A stretch of DNA of 25,643 bases, taken from positions 1-25,643 of IMG/VR virus record IMGVR_UViG_3300026321_000236; one strand, 5' to 3'. The notes below the pieces were generated by a model. It had not been told where the DNA came from. It saw only the letters and a program-made list of their open reading frames with translations, and did not search any database. Source of the DNA: a virus. Positions 1 through 6,996 of the stretch are shown here, one piece after another. How positions within the stretch are numbered: the first letter of the stretch is position 1; each line of letters starts with the position of its first letter. The position numbers were made by a program, and so were the translations under genes.

Positions 1-1
1 A

Positions 2-2074
2 GCAGCAACACCACCTCAGAACGCTTCAAATAGAGTTGGGGAAGAACAGAAATTAACTAAAGAAGATGGATCAGAGGAAAAAGGAGAAAGAGAAGGTGGT
101 AGAGAGGGTATTAGTAAGGCAAGGGCATCTGATGTAGTATTTGCAAATACTAATTTAGGTACTCTGACAAGGAATAATGCGTGTGAGAATGATGCTCTTA
201 GTGATATTACACATACTATAGGAAGTTTTCTTACGACAGTAAATTCACTGACAGAATATGCTGGTGTTTATATTGATACTGCAAGAAATAAGTTGATGGA
301 TATCAACAAAATAATTGGTAAGGCAGGCCGTTTGATTAGTGGATTTGTTAAAAAGATTATTAAGAGTCTTAGAGATAAGATATTGGGGTTACTTGCTAAG
401 AGATTTAGGGACTTTGTAGGTTTAATAGTTCCAGAACCTCAGAAATCTCCAATAGTTAATGCCTTCAAAAGGATAATGGATATTATCTATTGTATTTTTG
501 ATAACCTAGGTATTGATCTTGGTAAGAATATTTTGGACATGTTGAAAAGCATGGTAGGTAAGGCTTTAAACAATACCGCTTGTGCAGTTGAACAGGCTGT
601 TGGCGCATTGATGGCTGAGGTTAACGATAGTATATCCGAAGGATTGAGACCAATTACAATGGGATTGGATTGGTTGACTGGAGCAATAGGTGGAATTGGT
701 AGTCTTTTGGGTAAGATCCAGAGTTACATTGATATGTTGCTTAGTTTCTTAGCTTGTGATTCCCTTCAGTGTAAAGAGTATGAAGATTGGACACAAGGAC
801 TAGGACTGAATAAGAAACCTAACGTTAGTTTTGCAGGTATGTTGGGTAGTATGGAGACAATTAACAGTCTTGATCAGGCTGCAAATTTGGGTTTCCAAGA
901 TAGATTCTCTCTGTTAAGTATATTGGGTAATGGAGTTCCTGAATTATTTGATTGCAATGAGAAGACAAATAATCCCAAGACTCAGGATGATTTAGGGAAT
1001 AGTATTCCGCCAGGATTTGTATGGGCAGATTGTATTCCTCCTAAAATAGAAGTTCATGGGGATGGTACTAAGACTGCTGCATTACTTCCTATTATATCCT
1101 CACAGGATGGTAGTTTATTAACACTGGAAATTTTAGAGAAGGGATTTGGATATACTGAACCTCCATTTATTGCCATTATTGATAAGACTAATCATGGTGG
1201 TGGAGCACAAGCACAAGCAATATTAGATAATAATGGTTCTATTGTTGATGTTTATATGATTGCAACTGGGAATGGATATTGTCCATCAACCAATGTTGTT
1301 CCTCCTAAGTATCCTGTTACAGAGGGGCCTGGTATTGGAGTTACATCTGGTATAGGAACAGATGGATTTAACTTAGATACTATTGATCCATATATTACAT
1401 TTACAACTCCTGCTGATAATGCAGTTGGAGTACAGACTACTGCTAATCTTTCAGTTACCTTTAATGAACCAATAAAAACTGGTCTGGGTGACATTACAAT
1501 TACTGAATCTACAACTAATGCCATTCATGAGGTAATAGATGTAAGAGATAATAATAAATTGATATACTTATCTGATAGAATCATACAGATTAATCCTTCA
1601 ATTGATTTTAAGAGTAATACTGAATACTTTATTTCAATGACGCAGGGTACATTCTTAGACTTTAATAATAATCAGTTTGCTGGTATGGCAAGGACTGATA
1701 CTTATAACTTTACTACTAGAGGAGTTTCTGGAATTGGTAGTGAGGCAGTTGGTATTGTAACAACTCTCATTCCATATAACCCTGGCATTGGATATACTTC
1801 TGGAGATACTGGTCAAGTTGGTGAGTGTTATTTTGATTTACTATTAACTCCTGCTGGTTCTGTTGTTGGGGTCAAGAATGTTAGTTGTCTAGACAAGCAT
1901 AAGATCGTCCCACCAGTAACAATAAATACAAGGACTGGTACTGGTGCTAGATTGATTCCTGTTATAACTTATAGTCCCGATTATGTTGCTGATGTGGGTG
2001 AGAGACCAGCAAAAGCACTTATTGTTGATGTGGTTGATTGTGTTGGTAAACCTTATACGGGGCCTGATAGATAA
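2..2074 (+). CDS. Virion structural protein with Big_5-like Ig domain, 5'-truncated by the window
   Basis: The frame is open from base 2 with no ATG before base 296, so the gene begins upstream; a TTG at 293 is only an internal codon. 690 residues are visible. A charged Lys/Glu/Arg/Gly-rich stretch (about nt 47-112) is followed by long amphipathic or hydrophobic helices (about nt 290-760), a Gly/Tyr beta-module seen as GFGY, GNGY and GIGY (nt about 1140-1310 and 1780-1800), and a stretch from nt about 1384 that reads like a bacterial Ig-like Big_5 domain (TFTTPADNAVGV). Large proteins built like this are typical of cyanomyovirus tails. The role, perhaps baseplate or tail-tip, is inferred from the neighbours. 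It ends in a TAATG overlap with the next gene, implying translational coupling. The structural call is fairly sure; the exact component is not. Confidence 0.75.
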   Translation, partial: AATPPQNASNRVGEEQKLTKEDGSEEKGEREGGREGISKARASDVVFANTNLGTLTRNNACENDALSDITHTIGSFLTTVNSLTEYAGVYIDTARNKLMDINKIIGKAGRLISGFVKKIIKSLRDKILGLLAKRFRDFVGLIVPEPQKSPIVNAFKRIMDIIYCIFDNLGIDLGKNILDMLKSMVGKALNNTACAVEQAVGALMAEVNDSISEGLRPITMGLDWLTGAIGGIGSLLGKIQSYIDMLLSFLACDSLQCKEYEDWTQGLGLNKKPNVSFAGMLGSMETINSLDQAANLGFQDRFSLLSILGNGVPELFDCNEKTNNPKTQDDLGNSIPPGFVWADCIPPKIEVHGDGTKTAALLPIISSQDGSLLTLEILEKGFGYTEPPFIAIIDKTNHGGGAQAQAILDNNGSIVDVYMIATGNGYCPSTNVVPPKYPVTEGPGIGVTSGIGTDGFNLDTIDPYITFTTPADNAVGVQTTANLSVTFNEPIKTGLGDITITESTTNAIHEVIDVRDNNKLIYLSDRIIQINPSIDFKSNTEYFISMTQGTFLDFNNNQFAGMARTDTYNFTTRGVSGIGSEAVGIVTTLIPYNPGIGYTSGDTGQVGECYFDLLLTPAGSVVGVKNVSCLDKHKIVPPVTINTRTGTGARLIPVITYSPDYVADVGERPAKALIVDVVDCVGKPYTGPDR

Positions 2075-2649
2075 TGCCTGAAGAAAATAAGTTAGACATA
2101 CAACAACAAACGACGCAGGAGTACTATGGAACGTATCCTGGCTTTAGGATTGCTTCGGGTATAAAGATTCCTGATGGGGATCTTAAGGGCGAGTATGTAG
2201 ATTTTGAAATCATAAGTAATGAACTTCAAGGAATTGCATTTTATAAGAATGGTTTACATAAACTAGTTGTAAATGGAACTTCTTACGAGACTGTTGGAAT
2301 TGACGGTAAGCCAGGTGAACCAACAAAGGTAATTTGTGCTTCTGTTGGAGATATTGTGCTTGAAGCGCAAGATGGTGATATAATATTAAAAGGAAGAAAT
2401 ATAAGATTTACTGCTGAAGAGGAGTTGACATTAACTTCTGGTAAACATATACTATTAGACGGTGCCATTATGAACTTGAAAGCAACTACTACTAATATTC
2501 TTGGGAAGAAGAATTTATCTATTGGTGGTCAGTTCATAGAAGTTAGTGGTGGTGTATCAGTAGAAGAAGGTACTCAGAGTGATAAGAAACAGGGTGGATT
2601 CCTTGGTAGTCTGATCTCTACCTTCGATAAGTTCAAGGATTTCTTATAG
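2074..2649 (+). CDS. Virion structural protein, possible spike-like beta-helix
   Basis: A 191-residue protein whose ATG overlaps the previous stop by one base. The middle (residues about 90-160) is a run of short alternating beta repeats such as GDIVLEAQDGDIILKG, then LTLTSGKHILLDGAIMNLKA. These resemble the C-terminal beta-helix of T4 gp5 and VgrG spike proteins. The C-terminus is a short hydrophobic/amphipathic helix (GGFLGSLISTFDKFKDFL). No lysozyme domain and no signal peptide are seen. The position inside a structural operon and the repeat pattern suggest a tail or baseplate spike element, but this rests on pattern alone. It abuts the next gene with no spacing (TAG then ATG). Confidence 0.65.
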   Translation: MPEENKLDIQQQTTQEYYGTYPGFRIASGIKIPDGDLKGEYVDFEIISNELQGIAFYKNGLHKLVVNGTSYETVGIDGKPGEPTKVICASVGDIVLEAQDGDIILKGRNIRFTAEEELTLTSGKHILLDGAIMNLKATTTNILGKKNLSIGGQFIEVSGGVSVEEGTQSDKKQGGFLGSLISTFDKFKDFL

Positions 2650-3597
2650 ATGGCAAAGACCGTTTCGATAATGATGGTCGGTGACAAAGAAGTCATCGGA
2701 GCATTAGATACATCATTCCTGGCGCCAGGATCTAAAATATATCCAGGCACACTGGCAGTTAATGGCCCTGTGTACATGGGATTAATTCCTAATCAAGGAA
2801 TACCACAGGCAACTGTAATGATAGGCCCTCCTATCGGTATCCCTGCTGCACCTCCATACTCCTTACAGGTTGATGGTATATCACATTATAGAAGTGGTAT
2901 AACTAACTTCTATACATTGAACAACTACTATGCTTTATGTACTAAGTATGCGCCTACTATTAGAAACTCCACAAGTATAACCAATGGAGTTAATACTAAG
3001 AATGCTTTAAATGTCGCAAATGATAATGCCCAGTTCAATGCTAACCACACTATTGCAGGTAAATGTACTGTTGGTGGAGTATTAACTGTTGGTGGTGCGA
3101 TATCTTGTGCATGGTTAAATGGTCAATTGGCAGTTGCAAGAGCATTGCCTGGAAAGTCATTTGATATTAAACATCCATCTAAGGATAACATGCGTTTGAG
3201 GTATGGATGTTTAGAGGGACCAGAGTTAGGTGTATATGTTAGGGGTAAGTTGGAAGATAAGAGTATGATTGAGTTGCCTTATTATTGGAAAGATTTGGTT
3301 AATCCTGATACAATAACGGTACAATTAACTTCTGAGAAAGTATATCAGGAATTGACTTACGAGGTATTGGATTGGGGAACTAAGGTGAAAGTAAAGAATG
3401 AAAGAGGTGGCGCAATTAATTGTAGTTATCTAATACATGCTATGAGGAAGGATCTAGAACCACTTATTACCGAGTATGATGGTACTTCTGCAAAAGATTA
3501 TCCAGGCCAAGACTTCTTAAAGATGAATGAAATCACAGAACCAACTGAACGTCTTCATGAGGATATGAGAAAAATTACTAAAAGGAGGAGGAAATAA
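2650..3597 (+). CDS. Virion structural protein of the KSFDI..HP / CLEGPE family
   Basis: A 315-residue protein. The N-terminal half is Gly/Pro-rich and beta-like. The C-terminal half carries a conserved block beginning KSFDIKHPSKDNMRLRYGCL, followed by EGPELGVYVRG, IELPYYWKDLVNPDTITVQL and INCSYLIHAMRKD. I recognise this block from structural or fibre proteins of cyanophages and other large viruses; its biochemical role is not known to me. The C-terminus is very basic (KITKRRRK), and the codons for this tail double as a strong purine-rich ribosome-binding site for the next gene. The stop overlaps the next ATG (TAATG), so the four structural genes at the left edge appear coupled. Confidence 0.7.
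   Translation: MAKTVSIMMVGDKEVIGALDTSFLAPGSKIYPGTLAVNGPVYMGLIPNQGIPQATVMIGPPIGIPAAPPYSLQVDGISHYRSGITNFYTLNNYYALCTKYAPTIRNSTSITNGVNTKNALNVANDNAQFNANHTIAGKCTVGGVLTVGGAISCAWLNGQLAVARALPGKSFDIKHPSKDNMRLRYGCLEGPELGVYVRGKLEDKSMIELPYYWKDLVNPDTITVQLTSEKVYQELTYEVLDWGTKVKVKNERGGAINCSYLIHAMRKDLEPLITEYDGTSAKDYPGQDFLKMNEITEPTERLHEDMRKITKRRRK
3583..3592 (+). promoter_or_regulatory. Strong Shine-Dalgarno AGGAGGAGGA inside the end of the upstream gene
   Basis: AGGAGGAGGA lies 4 bases before the ATG at 3597. It is embedded in the codons for the basic C-terminus of the preceding structural gene, so coding and initiation signals share the same bases. Confidence 0.7.
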
Positions 3598-5207
3598 TGG
3601 CTGACCCACAAGCAATTGCTAAGAGATTACGAGATAGTAAACAACAGTCAGCAACAGAGGCTGAAGTTCTTAATGAACAGTTGGCTCTTAAGGATGTTAT
3701 TATTGATGAGTATGATGAGTTAATTAATAAATTAGATGTTAAGATACCTCCTCTTATTGAACCTATTAATGTTAAGATAAAGGCAGTAGAGACTGCCTAT
3801 CATAATAGGATTTCTCATGGATGTAGAAGTGACCTTGTATGGCAACTTCAGGAATCAAATAATAATTGGTATAATCGAGATGTTCAAATTTATAAGGTAG
3901 TAAAAGATCCTGCCACATTTAGGTTCTTGGGATATTATGGTGCAAAATATTGGAAGTATCCTAAGAATAGGGAGTATGGTTCCAATGTAGTAGAGATTAT
4001 TGATAATGCAGATGCTATTGTGGGTAGTACATCTCTTATTCTAATGGATGAAGATGCTGGAGATATGACTGGACTCTCCACCACAACTGCTACACCCACT
4101 ATTAAAGTCGGAGATTTTATCACAGACTCATTAGATTTTGCAGTAATATATCAATCTGGTTCTTCGACAGCAGTTACAGGTGTGGGAACTACGAGTTATG
4201 ATGCTAAGACTTATGCTGTATCTGGATTCTGTACATCAGGTGATAATAAAGTTTATGGTGATCAGAAAGTAGGATTCCTTACAGAGTTTACTATCGGTGA
4301 CTCATTCTATGGAACTTCTGACAAGTATGGAGCTGGAGTCATACCTAACAATACTACAATTACTGGATTTGGTACTGCTGTAGGTATTGTGAGTTATACA
4401 ACTTCTAATGGTATTCAAAGTGCCATGAGTGTTGTTCTAGACTATGCAACTTTAAGTAATCCAGTTAGTGCAAGTATTGCTTCGACTATTGGTACATCAT
4501 TCTATGTTGGTGTTGTATCAACTTATTATAAGTTAGATTTGAGTGCAGCGGCTAGTGCAACAGGACTTAGCAGTTCATTCCTTGTCGTAAGACCAGGCGA
4601 TACATCAAATATAGATTTTGAATCTTCTAAGAACCCAATAGATCCAGTAGAGATAGCTTGTGCGAAGGGTGCTCAGATAGGTAAAGGACATAAATTGGTT
4701 CTTATTAATAATGGTGATCCTGATATTGTTGCTAACTGGAGTGAGATTAAACAGGAACCAGAACCTGCTGTTGGTAATGGTAGAGTGGAATATTGGATAG
4801 GAACTACTAATTGGCCTGTGTATTATCCATATAATGCAGAAGGCAGTTCAGTAGATCCAATATATGCTGCAGAAGGACATCAGATTATTATTTCTGTTGG
4901 TGGAACTGCTAATACTACTATGGATTATGAGAATACTCCTCCTGGCGGTGCCATTCCAGGCGATTGTGGAGCTTATGATTCCGCAATTGCAACGGCAGAA
5001 GAGGAAATGAATAATACTATTGCTGCCGCAGTACCAAAAATCAATCACTATATAAGTGGTGCAGACAGTTTACGACAATTGAGAAATGAGGATGAGACTG
5101 AGGCTTGGGGATATTTACAAGCAATAGGATACCTTAACGCCAAAAGTAAGAGACAGTTAGCACAGGCTGAGGATATAGAAGACTTTAACTGGGAAGAAAT
5201 TACGTAA
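3597..5207 (+). CDS. Virion structural protein with N-terminal coiled coil
   Basis: A 536-residue protein. Residues 1-75 are helical and coiled-coil-like (LNEQLALKDVIIDEYDELIN). Next comes an aromatic segment (YYGAKYWKYPKNREYGSNVV), then a long Ser/Thr/Gly/Val-rich beta region (about residues 145-420). A Glu/Gln-rich C-terminal helix ends the protein (AQAEDIEDFNWEEIT). Composition and position suggest a tail or neck-associated structural protein of the cyanomyovirus type. No enzymatic motif is visible. The start is well supported by the strong upstream AGGAGG. The stop overlaps the following ATG in TAATG, so the first dioxygenase-like gene is read on the same late transcript as the structural genes. 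Confidence 0.7.
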   Translation: MADPQAIAKRLRDSKQQSATEAEVLNEQLALKDVIIDEYDELINKLDVKIPPLIEPINVKIKAVETAYHNRISHGCRSDLVWQLQESNNNWYNRDVQIYKVVKDPATFRFLGYYGAKYWKYPKNREYGSNVVEIIDNADAIVGSTSLILMDEDAGDMTGLSTTTATPTIKVGDFITDSLDFAVIYQSGSSTAVTGVGTTSYDAKTYAVSGFCTSGDNKVYGDQKVGFLTEFTIGDSFYGTSDKYGAGVIPNNTTITGFGTAVGIVSYTTSNGIQSAMSVVLDYATLSNPVSASIASTIGTSFYVGVVSTYYKLDLSAAASATGLSSSFLVVRPGDTSNIDFESSKNPIDPVEIACAKGAQIGKGHKLVLINNGDPDIVANWSEIKQEPEPAVGNGRVEYWIGTTNWPVYYPYNAEGSSVDPIYAAEGHQIIISVGGTANTTMDYENTPPGGAIPGDCGAYDSAIATAEEEMNNTIAAAVPKINHYISGADSLRQLRNEDETEAWGYLQAIGYLNAKSKRQLAQAEDIEDFNWEEIT

Positions 5208-5725
5208 TGAAGAAAGAAATCTTTGCTATTCCTGTCTTTGAAGACAAGGTTGATCTTGACAAAATTAATATACCAGAGATGGTAACCGAACCCACATGGG
5301 ATGCTGGTGTTCCATCTACTTTTGCTAAGAAAATGGTTCTCGACAATGGAACCATTGAACATTTATCTAGTATAATTAATCAAAATTTATATGATGGAAA
5401 TCTTTTGGGTGCAAACCCCAAATTCGGGCATATATGGTATAATAGATATGATAAGCATCACTATCAAGATGCACATATTCATCCAAATTGTCAATGGAGT
5501 TTCATCATTTATATTGATCTCCGTCCCAAGACTTCTTTTTTAAACCCATCAATGGGTTTGATTCAGAATCAAATGGGTAATAATTTAGAGGCTTTTCCTT
5601 TAGATTATAAACCCGACCTAGAGCCAGGAAGTATTATTATATTTCCATCGTTCTTAATGCATATGGTTAACTCAGGCAATGAGGGTACTACCGTTTCTGG
5701 TAACATTTACATGGATTACTGTTAG
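5207..5725 (+). CDS. HxH-type 2OG-Fe(II) oxygenase-fold protein, paralog A
   Basis: A 172-residue double-stranded beta-helix protein resembling the TIGR02466-like family. Visible metal ligands are H90 and H92 in QDAHIHPNCQWSFIIY and a distal H152 in IIIFPSFLMHMV. In active relatives an Arg about ten residues after the distal His binds the 2-oxoglutarate carboxylate; here that position reads GTTVSGN, with no Arg. The co-substrate could therefore differ, or activity could be lost. It is clearly paralogous to the gene at 6095 (WSFIIY, FLNP, IIIFPSF and GTT[VI]xGN shared). It starts in a TAATG overlap with the structural gene, so late expression is likely. The substrate is unknown. Confidence 0.72.
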   Translation: MKKEIFAIPVFEDKVDLDKINIPEMVTEPTWDAGVPSTFAKKMVLDNGTIEHLSSIINQNLYDGNLLGANPKFGHIWYNRYDKHHYQDAHIHPNCQWSFIIYIDLRPKTSFLNPSMGLIQNQMGNNLEAFPLDYKPDLEPGSIIIFPSFLMHMVNSGNEGTTVSGNIYMDYC

Positions 5726-5730
5726 GAGGA
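5724..5730 (+). promoter_or_regulatory. Shine-Dalgarno AGGAGGA
   Basis: AGGAGGA, overlapping the stop codon of the upstream gene, sits 8 bases before the ATG at 5739. This is near-ideal spacing and fixes that start. Confidence 0.75.
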
Positions 5731-5738
5731 ATTAACTT

Positions 5739-6023
5739 ATGGACATGGAGGAGTATAAAAAGAAATGCGAAGAGGTAGAGGATACTGCCTATGCTGAAAA
5801 GGGTAACCCAACAGCATTTGGTAATGAGTTACTACTTCAAAACATTGATGCATTTGGGGTTGCCATTTCTGATATGCATCATAAAGTAAGAGCATTGGAA
5901 AGGGCAGTGGAGGAGAATGAAAGACAGATCCTTGGCCTGAACAATGAAGTTTCACTATTACATGAGGAGATTGAAAATGCCAAAACGCACTCACACGATA
6001 AAGAAGAAGAACGACAAGCATAG
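5739..6023 (+). CDS. Small coiled-coil protein, unknown function
   Basis: A 94-residue acidic protein. Residues 45-85 form a clear coiled coil with heptad hydrophobics (VRALERAVEENERQILGLNN, then EVSLLHEEIENA). A strong AGGAGGA supports the start; a second Met at residue 3 is the only alternative. No catalytic motif is visible. It lies between two paralogous dioxygenase-fold genes and may be a scaffold or structural helper, but nothing in the sequence proves this. The 3' end overlaps a short ORF in another frame (5977-6105). Confidence 0.65.
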   Translation: MDMEEYKKKCEEVEDTAYAEKGNPTAFGNELLLQNIDAFGVAISDMHHKVRALERAVEENERQILGLNNEVSLLHEEIENAKTHSHDKEEERQA

Positions 6024-6105
6024 TCAAATTTGGGAATGGGATGAGACACCAGAGGTTCTTGCTGCATTAGAGAAATTGCATAGTCACAAGACAGATGAGA
6101 AATGA
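5977..6105 (+). CDS. Possible 42-residue basic protein
   Basis: An ATG ORF of 42 residues (begins MPKRTHTIKKKNDK, contains IWEWDETPEVLAALEKLH). It overlaps the coiled-coil gene by 47 bases and the next dioxygenase-fold gene by 11. The basic N-terminus followed by an amphipathic helix looks protein-like, and the arrangement fits the overlapping style of the region. There is no clear ribosome-binding site of its own, so coupling from the upstream gene would be needed. The function is unknown and it could be a chance ORF. Confidence 0.4.
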   Translation: MPKRTHTIKKKNDKHSQIWEWDETPEVLAALEKLHSHKTDEK

Positions 6106-6616
6106 TTTCTTTTCTGTTCCATTTTTCACTGATAAGGTAGATTTAGAAAAGATCACAGTTATAGATGAGAGTCAACAACCCACCTTTAGGGCAGGGTTGA
6201 TGACCAGTCTCAGAACTAATAAACAAGTCAGTAATGAGACTATAGAACACTTGTCTGAAGTTATCAGTAGAAATATTGATACTCTTGGTGTTAAGTATGG
6301 TTCTGCTAAGATAGATGAGATTTGGAGGAATACTTATACTAATCAGGATTTCCAAGATCCTCATATCCATTGCTATTCACAGTGGAGTTTTATCATTTAT
6401 GAGGATGTGGATGTATCCAGAACAGTATTCCTCAATCCATATAGGTTTAGAGTCGAATCGCAGATGGCGATGTATGATGAGTATTTCATGATGGACTATA
6501 GACCAGAACTACATAAAGGTGATATAATAATATTTCCATCGTTCGTAGAACATTATGTTCTCAGCGGTGGTACGGGGACTACCATTGCTGGTAACGTATT
6601 CCTTTCACCAACATAA
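6095..6616 (+). CDS. HxH-type 2OG-Fe(II) oxygenase-fold protein, paralog B
   Basis: A 173-residue paralog of the protein at 5207, collinear over its length. Ligands visible are H90 and H92 (FQDPHIHCYSQWSFIIY) and distal H153 (IIIFPSFVEHYV). As in paralog A, the expected 2OG-binding Arg is absent (GTTIAGN, residues 161-167). Both copies kept the same substitution while the rest diverged, so the loss probably predates the duplication and may be functional rather than decay. The tRNA-Asp gene starts one base after the stop codon, so the mRNA and the tRNA cluster probably share a transcript. The substrate is unknown. Confidence 0.72.
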   Translation: MRNDFFSVPFFTDKVDLEKITVIDESQQPTFRAGLMTSLRTNKQVSNETIEHLSEVISRNIDTLGVKYGSAKIDEIWRNTYTNQDFQDPHIHCYSQWSFIIYEDVDVSRTVFLNPYRFRVESQMAMYDEYFMMDYRPELHKGDIIIFPSFVEHYVLSGGTGTTIAGNVFLSPT

Positions 6617-6617
6617 T

Positions 6618-6691
6618 GGGGTAGTAGTTCAACTGGTTAGAGCACCTGCCTGTCACGCAGGAAGTTGTGGGTTCAAATCCCATCTATCCCG
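6618..6691 (+). tRNA. tRNA-Asp (GTC)
   Basis: A full cloverleaf. The acceptor stem is GGGGTAG with CTATCCC (6684-6690, one G-U), the discriminator is G6691, the anticodon stem is CCTGC/GCAGG with loop CTGTCAC giving anticodon GTC, and the T arm contains GTTCAAATC. CCA is not encoded. It starts one base after a protein stop codon. Confidence 0.93.
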
Positions 6692-6693
6692 TC

Positions 6694-6778
6694 GGGTAAG
6701 TGTCCGAGTGGTTAAAGGAGATGGACTGTAAATCCATTGGCCATGCCTACGTTGGTTCAAATCCAACCTTGCCCACCA
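6694..6778 (+). tRNA. tRNA-Tyr (GTA), CCA encoded
   Basis: A class II tRNA. The acceptor stem is GGGTAAG with CTTGCCC (6768-6774, one T-G), the discriminator is A6775, and CCA is encoded at 6776-6778. The anticodon stem is ATGGA/TCCAT with loop CTGTAAA, giving GTA. The long variable arm (about 6736-6750) fits tRNA-Tyr. It abuts tRNA-Thr with no spacer. Confidence 0.92.
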
Positions 6779-6850
6779 GCCTCTATAGCACAGCGGTAGT
6801 GCAGGGCTTTTGTAAAGCCAAGGTCGGCGGTTCAAATCCGTCTGGAGGCA
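6779..6850 (+). tRNA. tRNA-Thr (TGT)
   Basis: The acceptor stem is GCCTCTA with TGGAGGC (6843-6849), the discriminator is A6850, and the D stem is GCAC/GTGC. The anticodon loop TTTGTAA gives TGT. The outermost anticodon-stem pair is a G-A mismatch; the other four pairs are good. The T arm GGCGG-TTCAAAT-CCGTC has a G-C closing pair and mostly standard pairing. The tmRNA acceptor piece begins directly at its 3' end. Confidence 0.9.
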
Positions 6851-6918
6851 TCCTCTTTTGAGGATAGGTGATGTCACCTACATTCTGGACAGGGGTTCGA
6901 TTCCCCTCATCTCCACCA
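6851..6918 (+). ncRNA. ssrA: Circularly permuted tmRNA, acceptor piece (3' part of mature RNA)
   Basis: This piece carries the 3' end of a tmRNA although it lies upstream of the 5' end. GGAC (6887-6890) directly precedes a T arm AGGGG-TTCGATT-CCCCT (6891-6907), as in E. coli tmRNA. The acceptor strand CATCTCC (6908-6914), discriminator A6915 and encoded CCA (6916-6918) follow. CATCTCC pairs over all 7 bases with GGGGATG at 6997-7003 (one G-U). The 5' portion has two hairpins, TCCTC/GAGGA (6851-6864) and AGGTGA/TCACCT (6866-6879). A tentative P2 helix pairs GTCA (6873-6876) and TTC (6883-6885) with TGAC (7032-7035) and GAA (7027-7029) of the coding piece. The 5' end is set by the 3' end of tRNA-Thr and is approximate. 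Two-piece tmRNAs from permuted genes are known in alphaproteobacteria and marine cyanobacteria. Confidence 0.88.
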
Positions 6919-6919
6919 A

Positions 6920-6992
6920 TGCTCCTTAGCTCAGTTGGTAGAGCGGTTGACTGTTAATCAATTTGTCGCTGGTTCGAGCCCAGCAGGAGCAG
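6920..6992 (+). tRNA. tRNA-Asn (GTT), lying between the two tmRNA pieces
   Basis: The acceptor stem is TGCTCCT with AGGAGCA (6985-6991), the discriminator is G6992, the D stem is GCTC/GAGC, the anticodon stem is GTTGA/TCAAT with loop CTGTTAA giving GTT, and the T arm is GCTGG-TTCGAGC-CCAGC. CCA is not encoded. It begins 2 bases after the tmRNA CCA end (6918) and ends 4 bases before the tmRNA 5' end (6997), so it fills the intervening segment of the permuted tmRNA gene. Confidence 0.93.
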
Positions 6993-6996
6993 TCAC

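Noticed and set aside
293-295. TTG at 293 as the start of the first gene
   Set aside because: The frame is open back to base 2 with coding-like sequence, so the gene starts outside the window.
6653-6877. 74-residue minus-strand ORF
   Set aside because: It runs antisense through the tRNA cluster; stable-RNA structure explains the base pattern.
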